A stretch of 37,662 bases of DNA, taken from positions 1 to 37,662 of the forward strand of contig CAJXIL010000020.1 in NCBI GenBank assembly GCA_913054455.1. Direction: 5' to 3'. Of the stretch, positions 16,144-28,410 are shown one piece after another. The translations under genes and the position numbers were made by a program. How positions within the stretch are numbered: position 1 is the first letter of the stretch; each line of letters starts with the position of its first letter. Source of the DNA: an uncultured Roseobacter sp. GTDB taxonomy: Bacteria > Pseudomonadota > Alphaproteobacteria > Rhodobacterales > Rhodobacteraceae. The notes beneath the pieces are model-generated. The model had not been told where the DNA came from. It worked only from the letters and a program-made list of their open reading frames with translations, and searched no databases.

Positions 16144-18213
16144 ATGACACAGACGATACTCTTTGATCCGCTGCTGCCTTGGCCCATTATCTGGGGGTTG
16201 ACCACGTTGGTTCTGGCCAGCCTGGTGCTGGCACTGTGGCGGCGGTTGCCTGGCTGGGGCCTGCGCGGTCTGGCCGCGCTCTGCCTGCTGGGCGCCCTGA
16301 CTGGCCCTCTGCGTCAAAGCGAAGACCGTGCGCCGCTCAGCGACATTGTACTGGTGGCGGTGGATAACACCGCCAGTCAGAGGCTCTCGGATCGGCAGGA
16401 CCAGATGGCCAAGGCCCGCGATGCTCTGGAGCGCCAGCTCCTGGTCCGCCCCAATACCGAGACCCGCTGGATCGCTCTTGAAGATGGCACCGGAGACAGT
16501 GGCACCACCTTGATGCAGGCCCTGTCCCAGGCGCTGGCGGATGAACCACAGGGGCGCGTTGCCGGCATCATTGCCCTGTCTGATGGCCAGATACATGATG
16601 CCGACCATCCGATTGATCTGCCAGCACCCATGCACCTGTTGATGACCGGCAGACAGGGGGATTGGGATCGGCGCCTGATCCTGCGCAATGCCCCTGCCTT
16701 TGCCATCATCGGCGAACCCGTCACCCTGACCCTCCGCATTGAAGACCAAGGCGCCGCCCCTGCAGGTCAACGCCAGGCACCGCTGGAGATCTCCATCGAT
16801 GGCGGTCCGCCGCAGCGCTTCAACCTGCCGCTTGGCGTGGATTTTGACCTGCCGCTCACCCTGCCCCACGGCGGGCGCAATGTGATACGCTTTGCCACCC
16901 CCCAAGTGGACGGGGAGCTCACAGATCGCAACAATGCCGCCCTGGTACAGATCAATGGCGTGCGGGATCGTCTGCGCGTGTTGTTGGTCTCGGGCGAGCC
17001 CCATGCAGGCGGGCGTACCTGGCGCAATCTTCTGAAATCCGACAGCTCGGTTGATCTGGTGCATTTCACCATTTTACGCCCACCGGAAAAACAGGATGGG
17101 GTGCCGGTAGATGAACTCTCACTCATTGCCTTTCCCACCCGCGAGCTGTTTCTGGAGAAGATCGAAGATTTTGATCTGATCATTTTTGACCGCTACAAAC
17201 GGCGCGGCATTCTCCCGGCGATCTATCTCGACAATGTCGCAAATTACGTGGAGCAGGGCGGCGCTGTTCTGGTCGCGGCGGGGCCAGATTTTGCCAGCGC
17301 TGATTCCATCTATCGTTCGCCGCTGTCACGGGTGCTGCCCGCAGCGCCCACCGCGCGGGTGTTGGAACAGGCCTATCGCCCTGAGATCACCGATCTAGGC
17401 CATCGTCACCCAGTTACCGCAGGGCTGGAACCTCCGGGGGCCGAGGGCATCCCGCATTGGGGCAGCTGGCTGCGCCAGATTGAAGTGTCCGCGCCACAGG
17501 GGCATGTCCTGATGGAGGGCGTTGAGGCCCGGCCATTGCTGGTGCTGGACCGGGTGGCAGCGGGGCGCGTCGCACTGCTCGCCTCGGATCATGCCTGGCT
17601 TTGGAGCCGCGGGTATCAGGGCGGCGGACCACAGCTGGAGCTGCTGCGGCGACTGGCCCATTGGATGATGAAAGAACCTGAGCTGGAGGAAGAGATGCTC
17701 TGGGCTGAGGTCACCGGACAAACCATGCAGGTCTTTCGCCGCCGGATGAGCGGCTCAGCAGGCGAGCTGAGCGTGACCGGCCCGGATGGGAACGAAACCC
17801 GCCTTTCGATGGAAGAACGGGCACCGGGTCTGTGGGGGGCCAGCTATACTGGCGCCGAGCCCGGTCTTTACCGCCTGTCTGAAGGCGCCACCGATGCGGT
17901 TGTTGGCCTTGGCCCTGCCGCCCCACGAGAGTTTCAGCAGACCATTGCCACCGCAGATCTTATGACGCCGGTGCTAACCCCCCTGCGCGGTGGTGCCCTG
18001 GCACTGGAAGGGGGTGTGCCCCGCCTGCGCGAGGTCAGCCCAGGCCGCCCCGCATCTGGGCGTGGCTGGATCGGGCTGACACCCCGCGCCGCCTATGAGA
18101 CACGCTCCGTCTCACAAACCGCGCTGCTGCCAGCCTGGCTGGGCCTCATGCTGGCGGCGGGTTTTGTCATCGCCGGCTGGCTACGAGAAGGACGGCGTGA
18201 GCGGCCATTGTGA
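16144..18213 (+). CDS. Large membrane protein with degenerate vWA and glutamine-amidotransferase-like regions
   Basis: A 689-residue protein and last gene of the moxR operon. Two N-terminal helices (~13-55), then a vWA-like domain with a partly kept MIDAS (VAVD74-N-T-A-S78 and ALS146DG148), then a region resembling class I glutamine-amidotransferase folds (LRVLLVSGEPHAGGRTW; FDLIIFDRYKRRG; VEQGGAVLVAAGPDFA), and a C-terminal helix (~665-683) before a basic tail. I see no Cys-His-Glu triad, so amidotransferase activity is unlikely. The ATG at 16144 (TTG at 16141 also possible) follows AGGGACGG. It converges on pbpC, leaving 8 bp between the stops and no terminator. Confidence 0.88.
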   Translation: MTQTILFDPLLPWPIIWGLTTLVLASLVLALWRRLPGWGLRGLAALCLLGALTGPLRQSEDRAPLSDIVLVAVDNTASQRLSDRQDQMAKARDALERQLLVRPNTETRWIALEDGTGDSGTTLMQALSQALADEPQGRVAGIIALSDGQIHDADHPIDLPAPMHLLMTGRQGDWDRRLILRNAPAFAIIGEPVTLTLRIEDQGAAPAGQRQAPLEISIDGGPPQRFNLPLGVDFDLPLTLPHGGRNVIRFATPQVDGELTDRNNAALVQINGVRDRLRVLLVSGEPHAGGRTWRNLLKSDSSVDLVHFTILRPPEKQDGVPVDELSLIAFPTRELFLEKIEDFDLIIFDRYKRRGILPAIYLDNVANYVEQGGAVLVAAGPDFASADSIYRSPLSRVLPAAPTARVLEQAYRPEITDLGHRHPVTAGLEPPGAEGIPHWGSWLRQIEVSAPQGHVLMEGVEARPLLVLDRVAAGRVALLASDHAWLWSRGYQGGGPQLELLRRLAHWMMKEPELEEEMLWAEVTGQTMQVFRRRMSGSAGELSVTGPDGNETRLSMEERAPGLWGASYTGAEPGLYRLSEGATDAVVGLGPAAPREFQQTIATADLMTPVLTPLRGGALALEGGVPRLREVSPGRPASGRGWIGLTPRAAYETRSVSQTALLPAWLGLMLAAGFVIAGWLREGRRERPL

Positions 18214-18221
18214 TGAGGGGA

Positions 18222-20345
18222 CTAGGGATAGGGCCGGTCAATCTCAACATTCACGCTGGCGCTCTGTCCGGCACTGTCCACAACCACGAGCCTGGCAAAG
18301 CCCGGTCCCGGATTGGGGACCTCAAATTCATGCCGCCGCTGGCCTTTGGCCAGCACCCGACCATCCGCCAGTAGGGCAAAAGGCGCAGTGCCGCCGCGCA
18401 GTTTGACCACCAATGGTGCCCCTTCCAGTGCCAACCCCGCGCCATTTGGTGGGAACAGGACCTGCGGTGCTAACGCGCTCTGGGCAAAAACAGCATCACG
18501 CGGACGGAAACGGCGCAGCGGCAGCGGCAGCTCGGCAGCCCCAAGGATCAGGGTGGCAGCTGGTGGTGGAGGTGGCGCAGAGATTTCGGGTTTGAGACGC
18601 CCAAAGGCCTCAAACAATACCGGCGCGGCCAGTTCACCGCCAAAGGCACCGGGAACCGGGGTGCCATCGGCGCGCCCCATCCAAACACCAATCACATGTT
18701 GCCCATCCCAGCCAATCGCCCAGGCATCGCGGTGGCCATAGGATGTCCCGGTTTTGTAGGCCAGCACCCCGGCCCGCGCGCCGGAGGGGGGCGCCAGACC
18801 GCGCAGGATATCCCCCAATTGCCAAGCAGCGACCTCTGACATCATACGGGACAGCTCCTGAGTGCCGTTGGCCTGATCCGCCCGCAGGTGCATCCCCTGC
18901 CCACCAGCAGCTATGCCGGCATAGAGCTGCACCAAATCCTGCAGTGAGGTGCCGATACCGCCCAGGCTGATCGCCAGCCCGGGCTTGCCACTTGGCAGCT
19001 GCGGCTTGGCACCGCCACGTCGCATCACCGCCAAGAGCTGCGCCGGTCCGATCTCGCGGGTCAGCCGAACCACCGGGATATTCAGCGACAGTTGCAAAGC
19101 CTCTCGCACGCGCAGATCACCGCGAAACTGCCCGTCAAAGTTCTGCGGCGCGTAGCCGTCGAAATCAACAGGACCGTCATGGATCAGGCTTTCAGGGTGG
19201 ATCAGACCCGCATCAAAACCCAGCCCATAGACCAGAGGTTTCAGCGTGGATCCTGGTGAACGCGCCGCCTGGGTCATATCGACAAACCCCTGGCGGGCGC
19301 TATCCTCATAGGAGGGCGAGCCCACCGAGGCCAGGATCTCGCCGCTGTGATAATCCACCGCCAAAAGCGCGCTTGAAACCCGCGGCCCGGCCCTGCGGGC
19401 AGCCTCTGCCACGAGGGTCTCCATCTTGGCCTGCACCTGCACATCTAGTGTTACTGTTAGACGCGATACACCAGGGCGTGCCGCCAAGAGCCGATCTGAC
19501 AAATGCGGCGCCAGACGGGGGAAGCCCTGCATCCGGCGCGGCAGGGGTGCCTGCCCCGCCACATCTACCTCTGTGGCGTTCAACAACCCAGCCTTCGCCA
19601 ACCGCGCTAGCACCCGGTCCCGGGCTGCACCCGCTACCGCAGCAGCGCGATCTGGGCGACGGCGCTCAGGCGATTGTGGCAGGGCAATCAGCAGCGCCGC
19701 CTGTGAGGGTGTCAACCGCTTGGGCGCCTTGCCAAACCAGGCATAGCTCGCCGCCCGGATGCCTTCGAGATTGCCGCCATAGGGCGCATGGGTGAAGTAG
19801 AGCGCCAGGATCTGCTGCTTGGAAAGCCTGCGCTCCAGCGCCAATGCCAGACGGATCTGGCGCAGCTTGCCAGCCCAGGCCCCCGTAGTGCCATCTTCCA
19901 GCAGACGCGCCAACTGCATGGTGAGGGTTGAGCCCCCCGAGATTGTCCGCCCGTGCCACAGCGCCTGACCCGCAGCCCGCAACATGGCCAAGGGGTCAAC
20001 GCCCATATGGGAATTGAAACGCTTATCCTCATAGGCGATGAGCATGGCGATAAAACCCGGATCCACCTGCTCCAGCTGTGGCGCCATACGCCAGATGCCA
20101 TCCCCCACGGGATAGACCCGCAAAAGGGCTCCATTCCTGTCCAGAACCTCGGTCGAGGTCTCCGCCAGTGTCACCGGCAGCTCTGTCTCACTGATCCATT
20201 GCTCAAACCGCTGAAGGCCCGCCAAGGCAATGGCCATGACGACAGCCAAGGCAAAGCCCCTGTACCACAGCCCCCATCTGGGACTGCGCCTTGTCTCAAT
20301 CAAAGACGCAGACCTGCGCGCCCTTGCTGTAAGGCGCCGGATCAC
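18222..20345 (-). CDS. pbpC: Penicillin-binding protein 1C
   Basis: A 707-residue bifunctional class A PBP that polymerises and cross-links peptidoglycan. It has an N-terminal anchor (~28-45) and a GT51 glycosyltransferase domain with catalytic Glu106 (EDKRF) and the ISGGSTLTMQLARLL motif (~135-149). The transpeptidase domain has S366-T-L-K369, S420-L-N422 and K531-T-G533. A C-terminal ~90-residue BiPBP_C domain ends the protein. The start is a GTG embedded in the GTGA that also ends the alpha-2-macroglobulin gene, so translation is coupled. This PBP1C/A2M pairing is widely conserved and is read as a defence/repair unit: trap the protease, mend the wall. Confidence 0.96.
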   Translation of the reverse strand: MIRRLTARARRSASLIETRRSPRWGLWYRGFALAVVMAIALAGLQRFEQWISETELPVTLAETSTEVLDRNGALLRVYPVGDGIWRMAPQLEQVDPGFIAMLIAYEDKRFNSHMGVDPLAMLRAAGQALWHGRTISGGSTLTMQLARLLEDGTTGAWAGKLRQIRLALALERRLSKQQILALYFTHAPYGGNLEGIRAASYAWFGKAPKRLTPSQAALLIALPQSPERRRPDRAAAVAGAARDRVLARLAKAGLLNATEVDVAGQAPLPRRMQGFPRLAPHLSDRLLAARPGVSRLTVTLDVQVQAKMETLVAEAARRAGPRVSSALLAVDYHSGEILASVGSPSYEDSARQGFVDMTQAARSPGSTLKPLVYGLGFDAGLIHPESLIHDGPVDFDGYAPQNFDGQFRGDLRVREALQLSLNIPVVRLTREIGPAQLLAVMRRGGAKPQLPSGKPGLAISLGGIGTSLQDLVQLYAGIAAGGQGMHLRADQANGTQELSRMMSEVAAWQLGDILRGLAPPSGARAGVLAYKTGTSYGHRDAWAIGWDGQHVIGVWMGRADGTPVPGAFGGELAAPVLFEAFGRLKPEISAPPPPPAATLILGAAELPLPLRRFRPRDAVFAQSALAPQVLFPPNGAGLALEGAPLVVKLRGGTAPFALLADGRVLAKGQRRHEFEVPNPGPGFARLVVVDSAGQSASVNVEIDRPYP

Positions 20346-23300
20346 TGGATCACAACCGAGCCCGTAGCAGTATGCGCCCGGTAGGCGGGCCGATACATGT
20401 CCTCAACCTGGGCCGCAGGGCGATGGAAACTCCCTGGAGTTACTGCGCGGCTGATATAGGCCAAGGTCGCGGTTTTGCGCCCAGAGAGGTCAATCGCCGC
20501 CAGGAACCTGTCACTGCGGAACTCTGCATGTTCCGCCTCGCTTGGTTTCAGCCAGGCCAAATCGCGCAGATCACCCGAGCGCAGCAGGTTGGGATTGTCG
20601 ATCTCAATGCCCGCGGGCAGTGGATCATTGATCATCAGTCGCGCCCCAACAGTTTCATGCGGTGTGACTCTCAGCACGGTGACAAACCGCTCCCCGACCC
20701 TAAAGGCATCGCCCGGCAGTTCCTGTCCCTCCAGACTGTAGTAGCTGCGCTCAATGGTGTAGCCATAGCCGCCAGCGGCGGGCGGAACTTTAGGTACGCC
20801 AAGGGTGGTCAGAGTGAGATCGGTGGCAGCACCATTGGCGCTGGTGATCGACATGTTTAGCAGGCTCTGGCCACCTGCGACCTGCAAGAAGGGCCCCTCT
20901 GAGGGCTGACCGTTGACCAGCATCCCCGAAACCTCGGGATTTTTGATCAGCGCATGAGCCGCCAAGAGCGTCCAAGCGGATTCCTGTGTCGACATCCGAC
21001 CGGTATCAGCGGTGACACGGCTGCTCAGCATCTCAGCGCTGATCACATCTGAGCCGGCCTCGGTGATCAAAGCCAGAACCGCCGCCGCATCGCGGCGCTG
21101 GGTGCCATAGTCGGCCCGCCAGACCGGGCCTTCCTGCTCTTCGCGCTGCAGCAACTCTGCGGCGCGGGAAAACATCCGGTCGGCGCGGCGTTGGTCCCCA
21201 TAGGCTGCCAGGGCTCCGCCCAACTGAGCCGCAGCCAGCGGCGTGGCAAAGGCACGCGCCTTAACATCTGCGTAGTAGCGCAGATCACCCATGGAGGCGG
21301 CCCCTTCGCGGGCTAGAACCAGCAGCGCATAAGCTACGTCCTCGCCGCCCTCATCAAAGTCAGAGGCATAGTTCAGACGATTGCGCAAATTGTCCATCGC
21401 CCGCACAAAGGCGGCTTCGGGCACGTCATGCCCCTGCCTGCGCGCCCGCGACAGAAAATCAGAGGCATAGGCATCCAGCCAGAAGTCACCGCTTTCAGCG
21501 CGCCATAGGCCAAAGGCTCCGTTGCTCGCCTGCCGCGTCAACACGCGCTGAATGGCAGACTGGATACGCGCATCGACCTGCGGGCCGCGCCCCAAGCCAA
21601 GCGACTGCGCCACCGAAGACAGGTAGAGCAGCGGCAGCGCCTTGGAGGTCACCTGTTCGGTACAGCCATAGGGGTATTGATCCAGGCTTTCGAGCAGGCC
21701 TGGCACGTCAAATTTTGCCAGTGGACCAGCTGACAAAACTGCCCGTGCGGTACTCGGTCTAAGCCCAGTAAAGACATCCTTTGTCAGTTGAAAACTGCTG
21801 CCCTTGTTCAAAGTGAAGCGCCGGGTGCTGGCCAGAACCGGGTCGTTGGCGCGCACCGGCAGACGCAAGACCTGGCTCAGGTGTTTGCCATCCGGCGTGA
21901 TCAACGAAAGCACCAGCTCTGGGTCGCCCACATCTGTTGCGGTGACCGGCAGCTCCAACACCGCCTTGCCCTGTTCGCTCAGGGTGATGGATCCGGGCAG
22001 ATTGCCCAGAGTGATGCCAGCGCCCAGAGACTGCGCCAAGAGGGTCATCTCCCCAGCAGGGCCATCGGCATGAACCAATTCAATGCTGACACGGCTTTGA
22101 TCACCTGGAGCCAGGAAACGTGGCAAGGACGCCGTGACAACAACGGGATCTCGCACCAGCATATCCGCCTCAGCCTGACCCACCGCGGCCTGCGACCAGG
22201 CCATAGCCATCAGCCGCACAGTGCCATTAAAGGCGGGCAGTTCCATCGGGAAGGCGACCATACCGCTGGCATCGACCTTCAGAGCACCAGAGAAGAAAGC
22301 CACCAGATCCTGGGTGGGCGGTGGGGATTGCATCTGCAAGCCGCGATCCGCATCACCACCAGAGCGCAGCCGCCCCAGAGTCCCGTTGCCCGGATCAATC
22401 AGCCGCCCATAAATATCGCGCAGCTCCATGCCCAGACGACGCTGGCCGTGGTAATACCCGCTGGGGTCGGGGCTTTTGAACCCCGTGAGGTTCAGAATGC
22501 CCAAATCTACCGCTGCCACTGTCAGCCAAACCTCTTCGCCCGGCGTAGCGCCTGTCACGGAGATCTGTGCCGTTTCAGTCGTGCGGGGACGCGCCACCTG
22601 AGGCACCTCAATGGCGACCTGCAGTTCCTGTCCCGGCTGGGTTACAGTGGCATGGGCCAGCCCCAATGCCCGGGTTGGGGTGCGGCTGGTCTTACCCGTC
22701 AGCGGCTGCAACATCATCGCCGTGACATAGGCGCCGCTGCCCCACTCCTGGGTGACCGTAAGAGGCACCAGCACTTCGCCGGCCTCGACTTCAACCGCGT
22801 GACGTTCGATCACCCGGTTAGACAGCACCGAAATCAAAGCTGTGCCAGCGCTTTGGGGCACCAGCCGCAACTGGGCGGTATCGCCAGGTTGATAGCTATC
22901 CGAATCCAATGACATCTCCAGCCGGTCCGGCGTGGCTGAGGCGTCAGCGGGGGCGTACCAACCCGCATAGAAATCCAAAGCCGCCTCAACATAGGCCCCA
23001 TCGAGACGCTCAATCACCAGCTCGTAGCGGCCCCAGTCTGTGGGGGTGGACAGCAGGAAAGGTGTTTCCCCCAGCACGGCCTCGCCGGTGGCAATGCTTT
23101 TGCGGCGGGTGCTGCGCTCCCAGTTCCAGTTTCCATAAAGCTGATACCAGTGATAGCGAGTCTCGATCCGGTTCAGGCTCCATTTCACCCGCATAGGCAT
23201 CGGTAGTTGATCCGGAGACAGAGCCATCAGCTCGAACCCAGCCTCAGAACCCTCGGCCACCACCTCGTCAAACAGCGGCTTGATGCCCAGAATTGGACCC

Positions 23301-25912
23301 GAGGGGCGCACCGGCAGATCCATCGTACGCTCTACCGGGCGACCAGAGCCATCTGTCAGCCGAGTGGACAATGTGGCCTCAAAGGGCATGCCCGTGGCCT
23401 CGACCACCGGCAATTCCACTGTTACGCGGGCTGCGCCACTGGCATCGGTATTGTCACCACCAAAATAATTGCGCTGGCTGTCACGCGGCGCATCAAAGCG
23501 GCCAAAGTGATAGCCCGGCCATTTCGCTAGGGTACTGACCGGGCGCAGGCGCAGATCGCCGTCAATGCCCAGATCCGCCCCTGGTGCGCCAAAGAGATAG
23601 CGCGCAGCGATATCAAGTTGGGCAAATTCTCCGGGGCGCAAATCATCCGCGTTGGCAATGCTTTGGTCAAAATCAATCCTCTCTGGCATGAAATCTTCGA
23701 CCAGAATTTGACGACTGGCCAGGGCTGGCGCTTTCACATCGCTCTTGATCTCTAATCGCCAGGTGCCGCGCGGCGCCGTGCTGCCCACCGGCAAGGCAAA
23801 GATATGGCCCCCCACCGCGCCGCCACTTGAGACATGGCGGCTGTATTCCACCCCATCTGGACGAGAGAGGATCGCAGTCAACGGCAGGTCCTCAATCGCC
23901 TTTGCCGTGCTGTCACGGGTCAGTGCTGTGACATGGATCACCTCACCGGCGCGGTAGGCCCCCCGATCGGTGGCCAGAAACACATCTACAGGCCCCGGAG
24001 AGGGCCGCCCCTCGACACCGCGATCGGACAGATCAAAGGCAGCATCTTTCAGGGACAGAAATGCAAAATCCTCAACGCCATCCGTGCTCAGGACCTGGGC
24101 CTGGACCATCGCGGCAGAAGCACCGCCCCGTCCACGCGCCAAACCGGGGGCAAAATGGGCATAACCACTGGCATCGCTCACCGCCTTACCCAACACCGCA
24201 TTGGCGTTGGAGATCAGCGTGACCTCAACACCTTCGCGGGGCATGGCATCAGACAATCCCTGCACCTGTACATGCAGCCCGTCGCTGCCGGACATGGTGC
24301 TGAGGCCAAGATCCGTAAGGACAAACCATTGGGTGGCACTGGGGTTTTCATAGGGGTCAGCGCCCGTGTAGCTGGCCGAAAGTGCATAGATGCCCACCGG
24401 TTGGTCTGCGATAGCCTCAGTCAGAGGCAGGCGTGTGGTCATATCTTGGTTCAGCGTGCTTTGCACCATTGCCGTGCCGCTCCAGACCTCTTCGGCGATG
24501 TCGCTGGCAAAATGTTCCTCCTGCCATTGCGACAGGGGGCGTCCAAAATAGCCGTCCTGCATGCTGCGCAGCAGGTTGCGGTCGCTCACTCGGCGCAGGT
24601 GCAGCGTCACCTCTGTCAGGTTGACGGTCTCAATCGGCAAGGCCGCCTGATCGGTTTTGGCCAGCACATAAGCGCGCCCAGGGAAACGCACCGCTGGACT
24701 GCGATCACTGATATAGTGGGTCAGCTCCACATCCCTGATCAGCGCATCCCCATTGCCCGCAGGCAGGCCACTGCGCAGGGTCATCCGGTAGCGGCGCCCA
24801 TGTTCGAGCCCCTCGATACAAAGCTCACGCCCCTCGGCACTGGCCACGAAACCTGGCACCGATAGTTTCAGGTAATCCTCATAGGCAACGCCACTCAGCA
24901 GCAGGGGTTCTGAAAATTCAACGCAAAGGCGCGGAGTGGCGCTGTCGCTGTGCACCCGGCTGTCGGTGACGCGGAAGCCGTATTTCTCAATCATCCGGTC
25001 CAGCAGCCGTGCAGTATCCCGGCGCGGCGCGACTTCTTCAGCCAAGCGCAGCAGCGGCAGCATATCCTTGCCCCGGCCCAGTTTTTCGAGAGCTTGCGCC
25101 GCAGCAACCAACCCGTTGACCTGCACCTCATTCGAAGAGGCGCGCAGATAGGCGTTGAGGCCAGCCGCCAACGCCTGTTTGCGCATCTTACGCTTGGCAC
25201 TGGAATTGCCCGAGGAATTGCTATCGCGTAGCAACACGGCCGAATATTCGGCCCAAAGCCCGGCCTCATCACTGAGCGCCACTGCCTGCGCCAGCCAGCG
25301 CAGCGCGCCCTTGGTATTGCCACCGCGGGCCTGGATTTGCGCCGCCGCAACCATGTCTTCCAGTGCCGCGCCCTCAGAGGGGAAAAGCCGACCGACCTCT
25401 TCAGCGGTCTGATAGGCCAGCCTCCAATCTGCCTTCCGGAGTGTGCCTAGCCGTTCGGCGCGCGCCACGCCTTGGGCCAAGAGGGCCGCAGGCTGGATCT
25501 GTTTCAACGCTGAGATGGCCCCGATAAACTGCGATGCCGTCTGCATGCTCTGTTTTGGGAAACAGGCGTTGGAGCGCGAATTATATGAGAAGCCAGCACA
25601 GTTACTCTGCGCGCTACAGGCCGCCTGACAAGAGGTCAGATCGGTATCAAACAACGCCTGCAAATCCGAACCGTAATAGTCCGCATCCATAAAGGCCTGA
25701 TACCGCAGCGGTGGAATTACCGGTTCAGCCTGCGCCATCGTTGTAAAAAAGGAAGAAAAAACAGCGATATATACAAGTGACAGGGGGGGAGTTGCCGCCA
25801 TAGGGCAGCCGCGTTTTAGTGGCCTTCTGACAGTCTGGAACCCCGGTCGAAGAACACTATGGTAAAAATCGCGAACAAAAATGTGGAACCGTGCGAAGAA
25901 ACAAACTGGCAT
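20342..25912 (-). CDS. Bacterial alpha-2-macroglobulin family protein (YfhM type) with N-terminal PAN/apple-like domain
   Basis: A very large periplasmic protease-trap protein. A Cys-rich PAN/apple-like module follows the export signal (FDTDLTSCQAACSAQSNCAGF...NACFPKQS), then macroglobulin-like repeats and the thioester domain with YPYGCTEQ. The Cys codon is at 21662-21664 (residue 1417 of the longest form) and Cys and Gln are both kept, so the internal thioester should form. The longest reading has 1856 residues. Its ATG (25912) has a near-perfect AGGAGG with 5-nt spacing, giving a 37-residue basic extension before the signal-peptide-like stretch PPLSLVYIAVFSSFF...AQA. The ATG at 25801 would give a conventional signal peptide but has no ribosome binding site. 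There is no lipobox Cys at the expected site, unlike E. coli YfhM, so the protein looks soluble or anchored through its N-terminus. Confidence 0.93.
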   Translation of the reverse strand: MPVCFFARFHIFVRDFYHSVLRPGFQTVRRPLKRGCPMAATPPLSLVYIAVFSSFFTTMAQAEPVIPPLRYQAFMDADYYGSDLQALFDTDLTSCQAACSAQSNCAGFSYNSRSNACFPKQSMQTASQFIGAISALKQIQPAALLAQGVARAERLGTLRKADWRLAYQTAEEVGRLFPSEGAALEDMVAAAQIQARGGNTKGALRWLAQAVALSDEAGLWAEYSAVLLRDSNSSGNSSAKRKMRKQALAAGLNAYLRASSNEVQVNGLVAAAQALEKLGRGKDMLPLLRLAEEVAPRRDTARLLDRMIEKYGFRVTDSRVHSDSATPRLCVEFSEPLLLSGVAYEDYLKLSVPGFVASAEGRELCIEGLEHGRRYRMTLRSGLPAGNGDALIRDVELTHYISDRSPAVRFPGRAYVLAKTDQAALPIETVNLTEVTLHLRRVSDRNLLRSMQDGYFGRPLSQWQEEHFASDIAEEVWSGTAMVQSTLNQDMTTRLPLTEAIADQPVGIYALSASYTGADPYENPSATQWFVLTDLGLSTMSGSDGLHVQVQGLSDAMPREGVEVTLISNANAVLGKAVSDASGYAHFAPGLARGRGGASAAMVQAQVLSTDGVEDFAFLSLKDAAFDLSDRGVEGRPSPGPVDVFLATDRGAYRAGEVIHVTALTRDSTAKAIEDLPLTAILSRPDGVEYSRHVSSGGAVGGHIFALPVGSTAPRGTWRLEIKSDVKAPALASRQILVEDFMPERIDFDQSIANADDLRPGEFAQLDIAARYLFGAPGADLGIDGDLRLRPVSTLAKWPGYHFGRFDAPRDSQRNYFGGDNTDASGAARVTVELPVVEATGMPFEATLSTRLTDGSGRPVERTMDLPVRPSGPILGIKPLFDEVVAEGSEAGFELMALSPDQLPMPMRVKWSLNRIETRYHWYQLYGNWNWERSTRRKSIATGEAVLGETPFLLSTPTDWGRYELVIERLDGAYVEAALDFYAGWYAPADASATPDRLEMSLDSDSYQPGDTAQLRLVPQSAGTALISVLSNRVIERHAVEVEAGEVLVPLTVTQEWGSGAYVTAMMLQPLTGKTSRTPTRALGLAHATVTQPGQELQVAIEVPQVARPRTTETAQISVTGATPGEEVWLTVAAVDLGILNLTGFKSPDPSGYYHGQRRLGMELRDIYGRLIDPGNGTLGRLRSGGDADRGLQMQSPPPTQDLVAFFSGALKVDASGMVAFPMELPAFNGTVRLMAMAWSQAAVGQAEADMLVRDPVVVTASLPRFLAPGDQSRVSIELVHADGPAGEMTLLAQSLGAGITLGNLPGSITLSEQGKAVLELPVTATDVGDPELVLSLITPDGKHLSQVLRLPVRANDPVLASTRRFTLNKGSSFQLTKDVFTGLRPSTARAVLSAGPLAKFDVPGLLESLDQYPYGCTEQVTSKALPLLYLSSVAQSLGLGRGPQVDARIQSAIQRVLTRQASNGAFGLWRAESGDFWLDAYASDFLSRARRQGHDVPEAAFVRAMDNLRNRLNYASDFDEGGEDVAYALLVLAREGAASMGDLRYYADVKARAFATPLAAAQLGGALAAYGDQRRADRMFSRAAELLQREEQEGPVWRADYGTQRRDAAAVLALITEAGSDVISAEMLSSRVTADTGRMSTQESAWTLLAAHALIKNPEVSGMLVNGQPSEGPFLQVAGGQSLLNMSITSANGAATDLTLTTLGVPKVPPAAGGYGYTIERSYYSLEGQELPGDAFRVGERFVTVLRVTPHETVGARLMINDPLPAGIEIDNPNLLRSGDLRDLAWLKPSEAEHAEFRSDRFLAAIDLSGRKTATLAYISRAVTPGSFHRPAAQVEDMYRPAYRAHTATGSVVIQ

Positions 25913-25917
25913 ACCGC

Positions 25918-25923
25918 CCTCCT
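25918..25923 (-). promoter_or_regulatory. Strong Shine-Dalgarno sequence upstream of the long alpha-2-macroglobulin start
   Basis: On the - strand AGGAGG lies 5 nt before the ATG at 25912. No comparable site precedes the ATG at 25801 that would start a normal-length signal peptide. It is therefore the main argument for the longer N-terminus. Confidence 0.6.
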
Positions 25924-26066
25924 AAATCACTCACAGGCTGGCACGGGCTTAACGCCATAGCAAGAAGTTCACGCGTAAGACAGATGCCAAGACCTTTTCA
26001 TTTGCACCCGACGTTCCTCCCCTTTTTTGGGGAAACTGTTTGTTATATTTGATGGAGCCCGCAGGG

Positions 26067-28400
<2,334 letters not shown>

Positions 28401-28410
28401 GCGCCCCTGT

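Noticed and set aside
16090..17064. 324-codon open frame on the - strand inside the last gene of the moxR operon
   Set aside because: Shadow frame without start signals or motifs; the + strand frame is continuous with the operon.
23834..24865. 343-codon open frame on the + strand inside the alpha-2-macroglobulin gene
   Set aside because: Antisense shadow of a GC-rich gene; Arg/His/Gln-rich translation without a domain. The - strand reading is clearly the A2M protein.
26016..26034. CCCC-TTTTTT-GGGG near the histidine kinase start
   Set aside because: Only a 4-bp stem; too short to call a terminator or attenuator.
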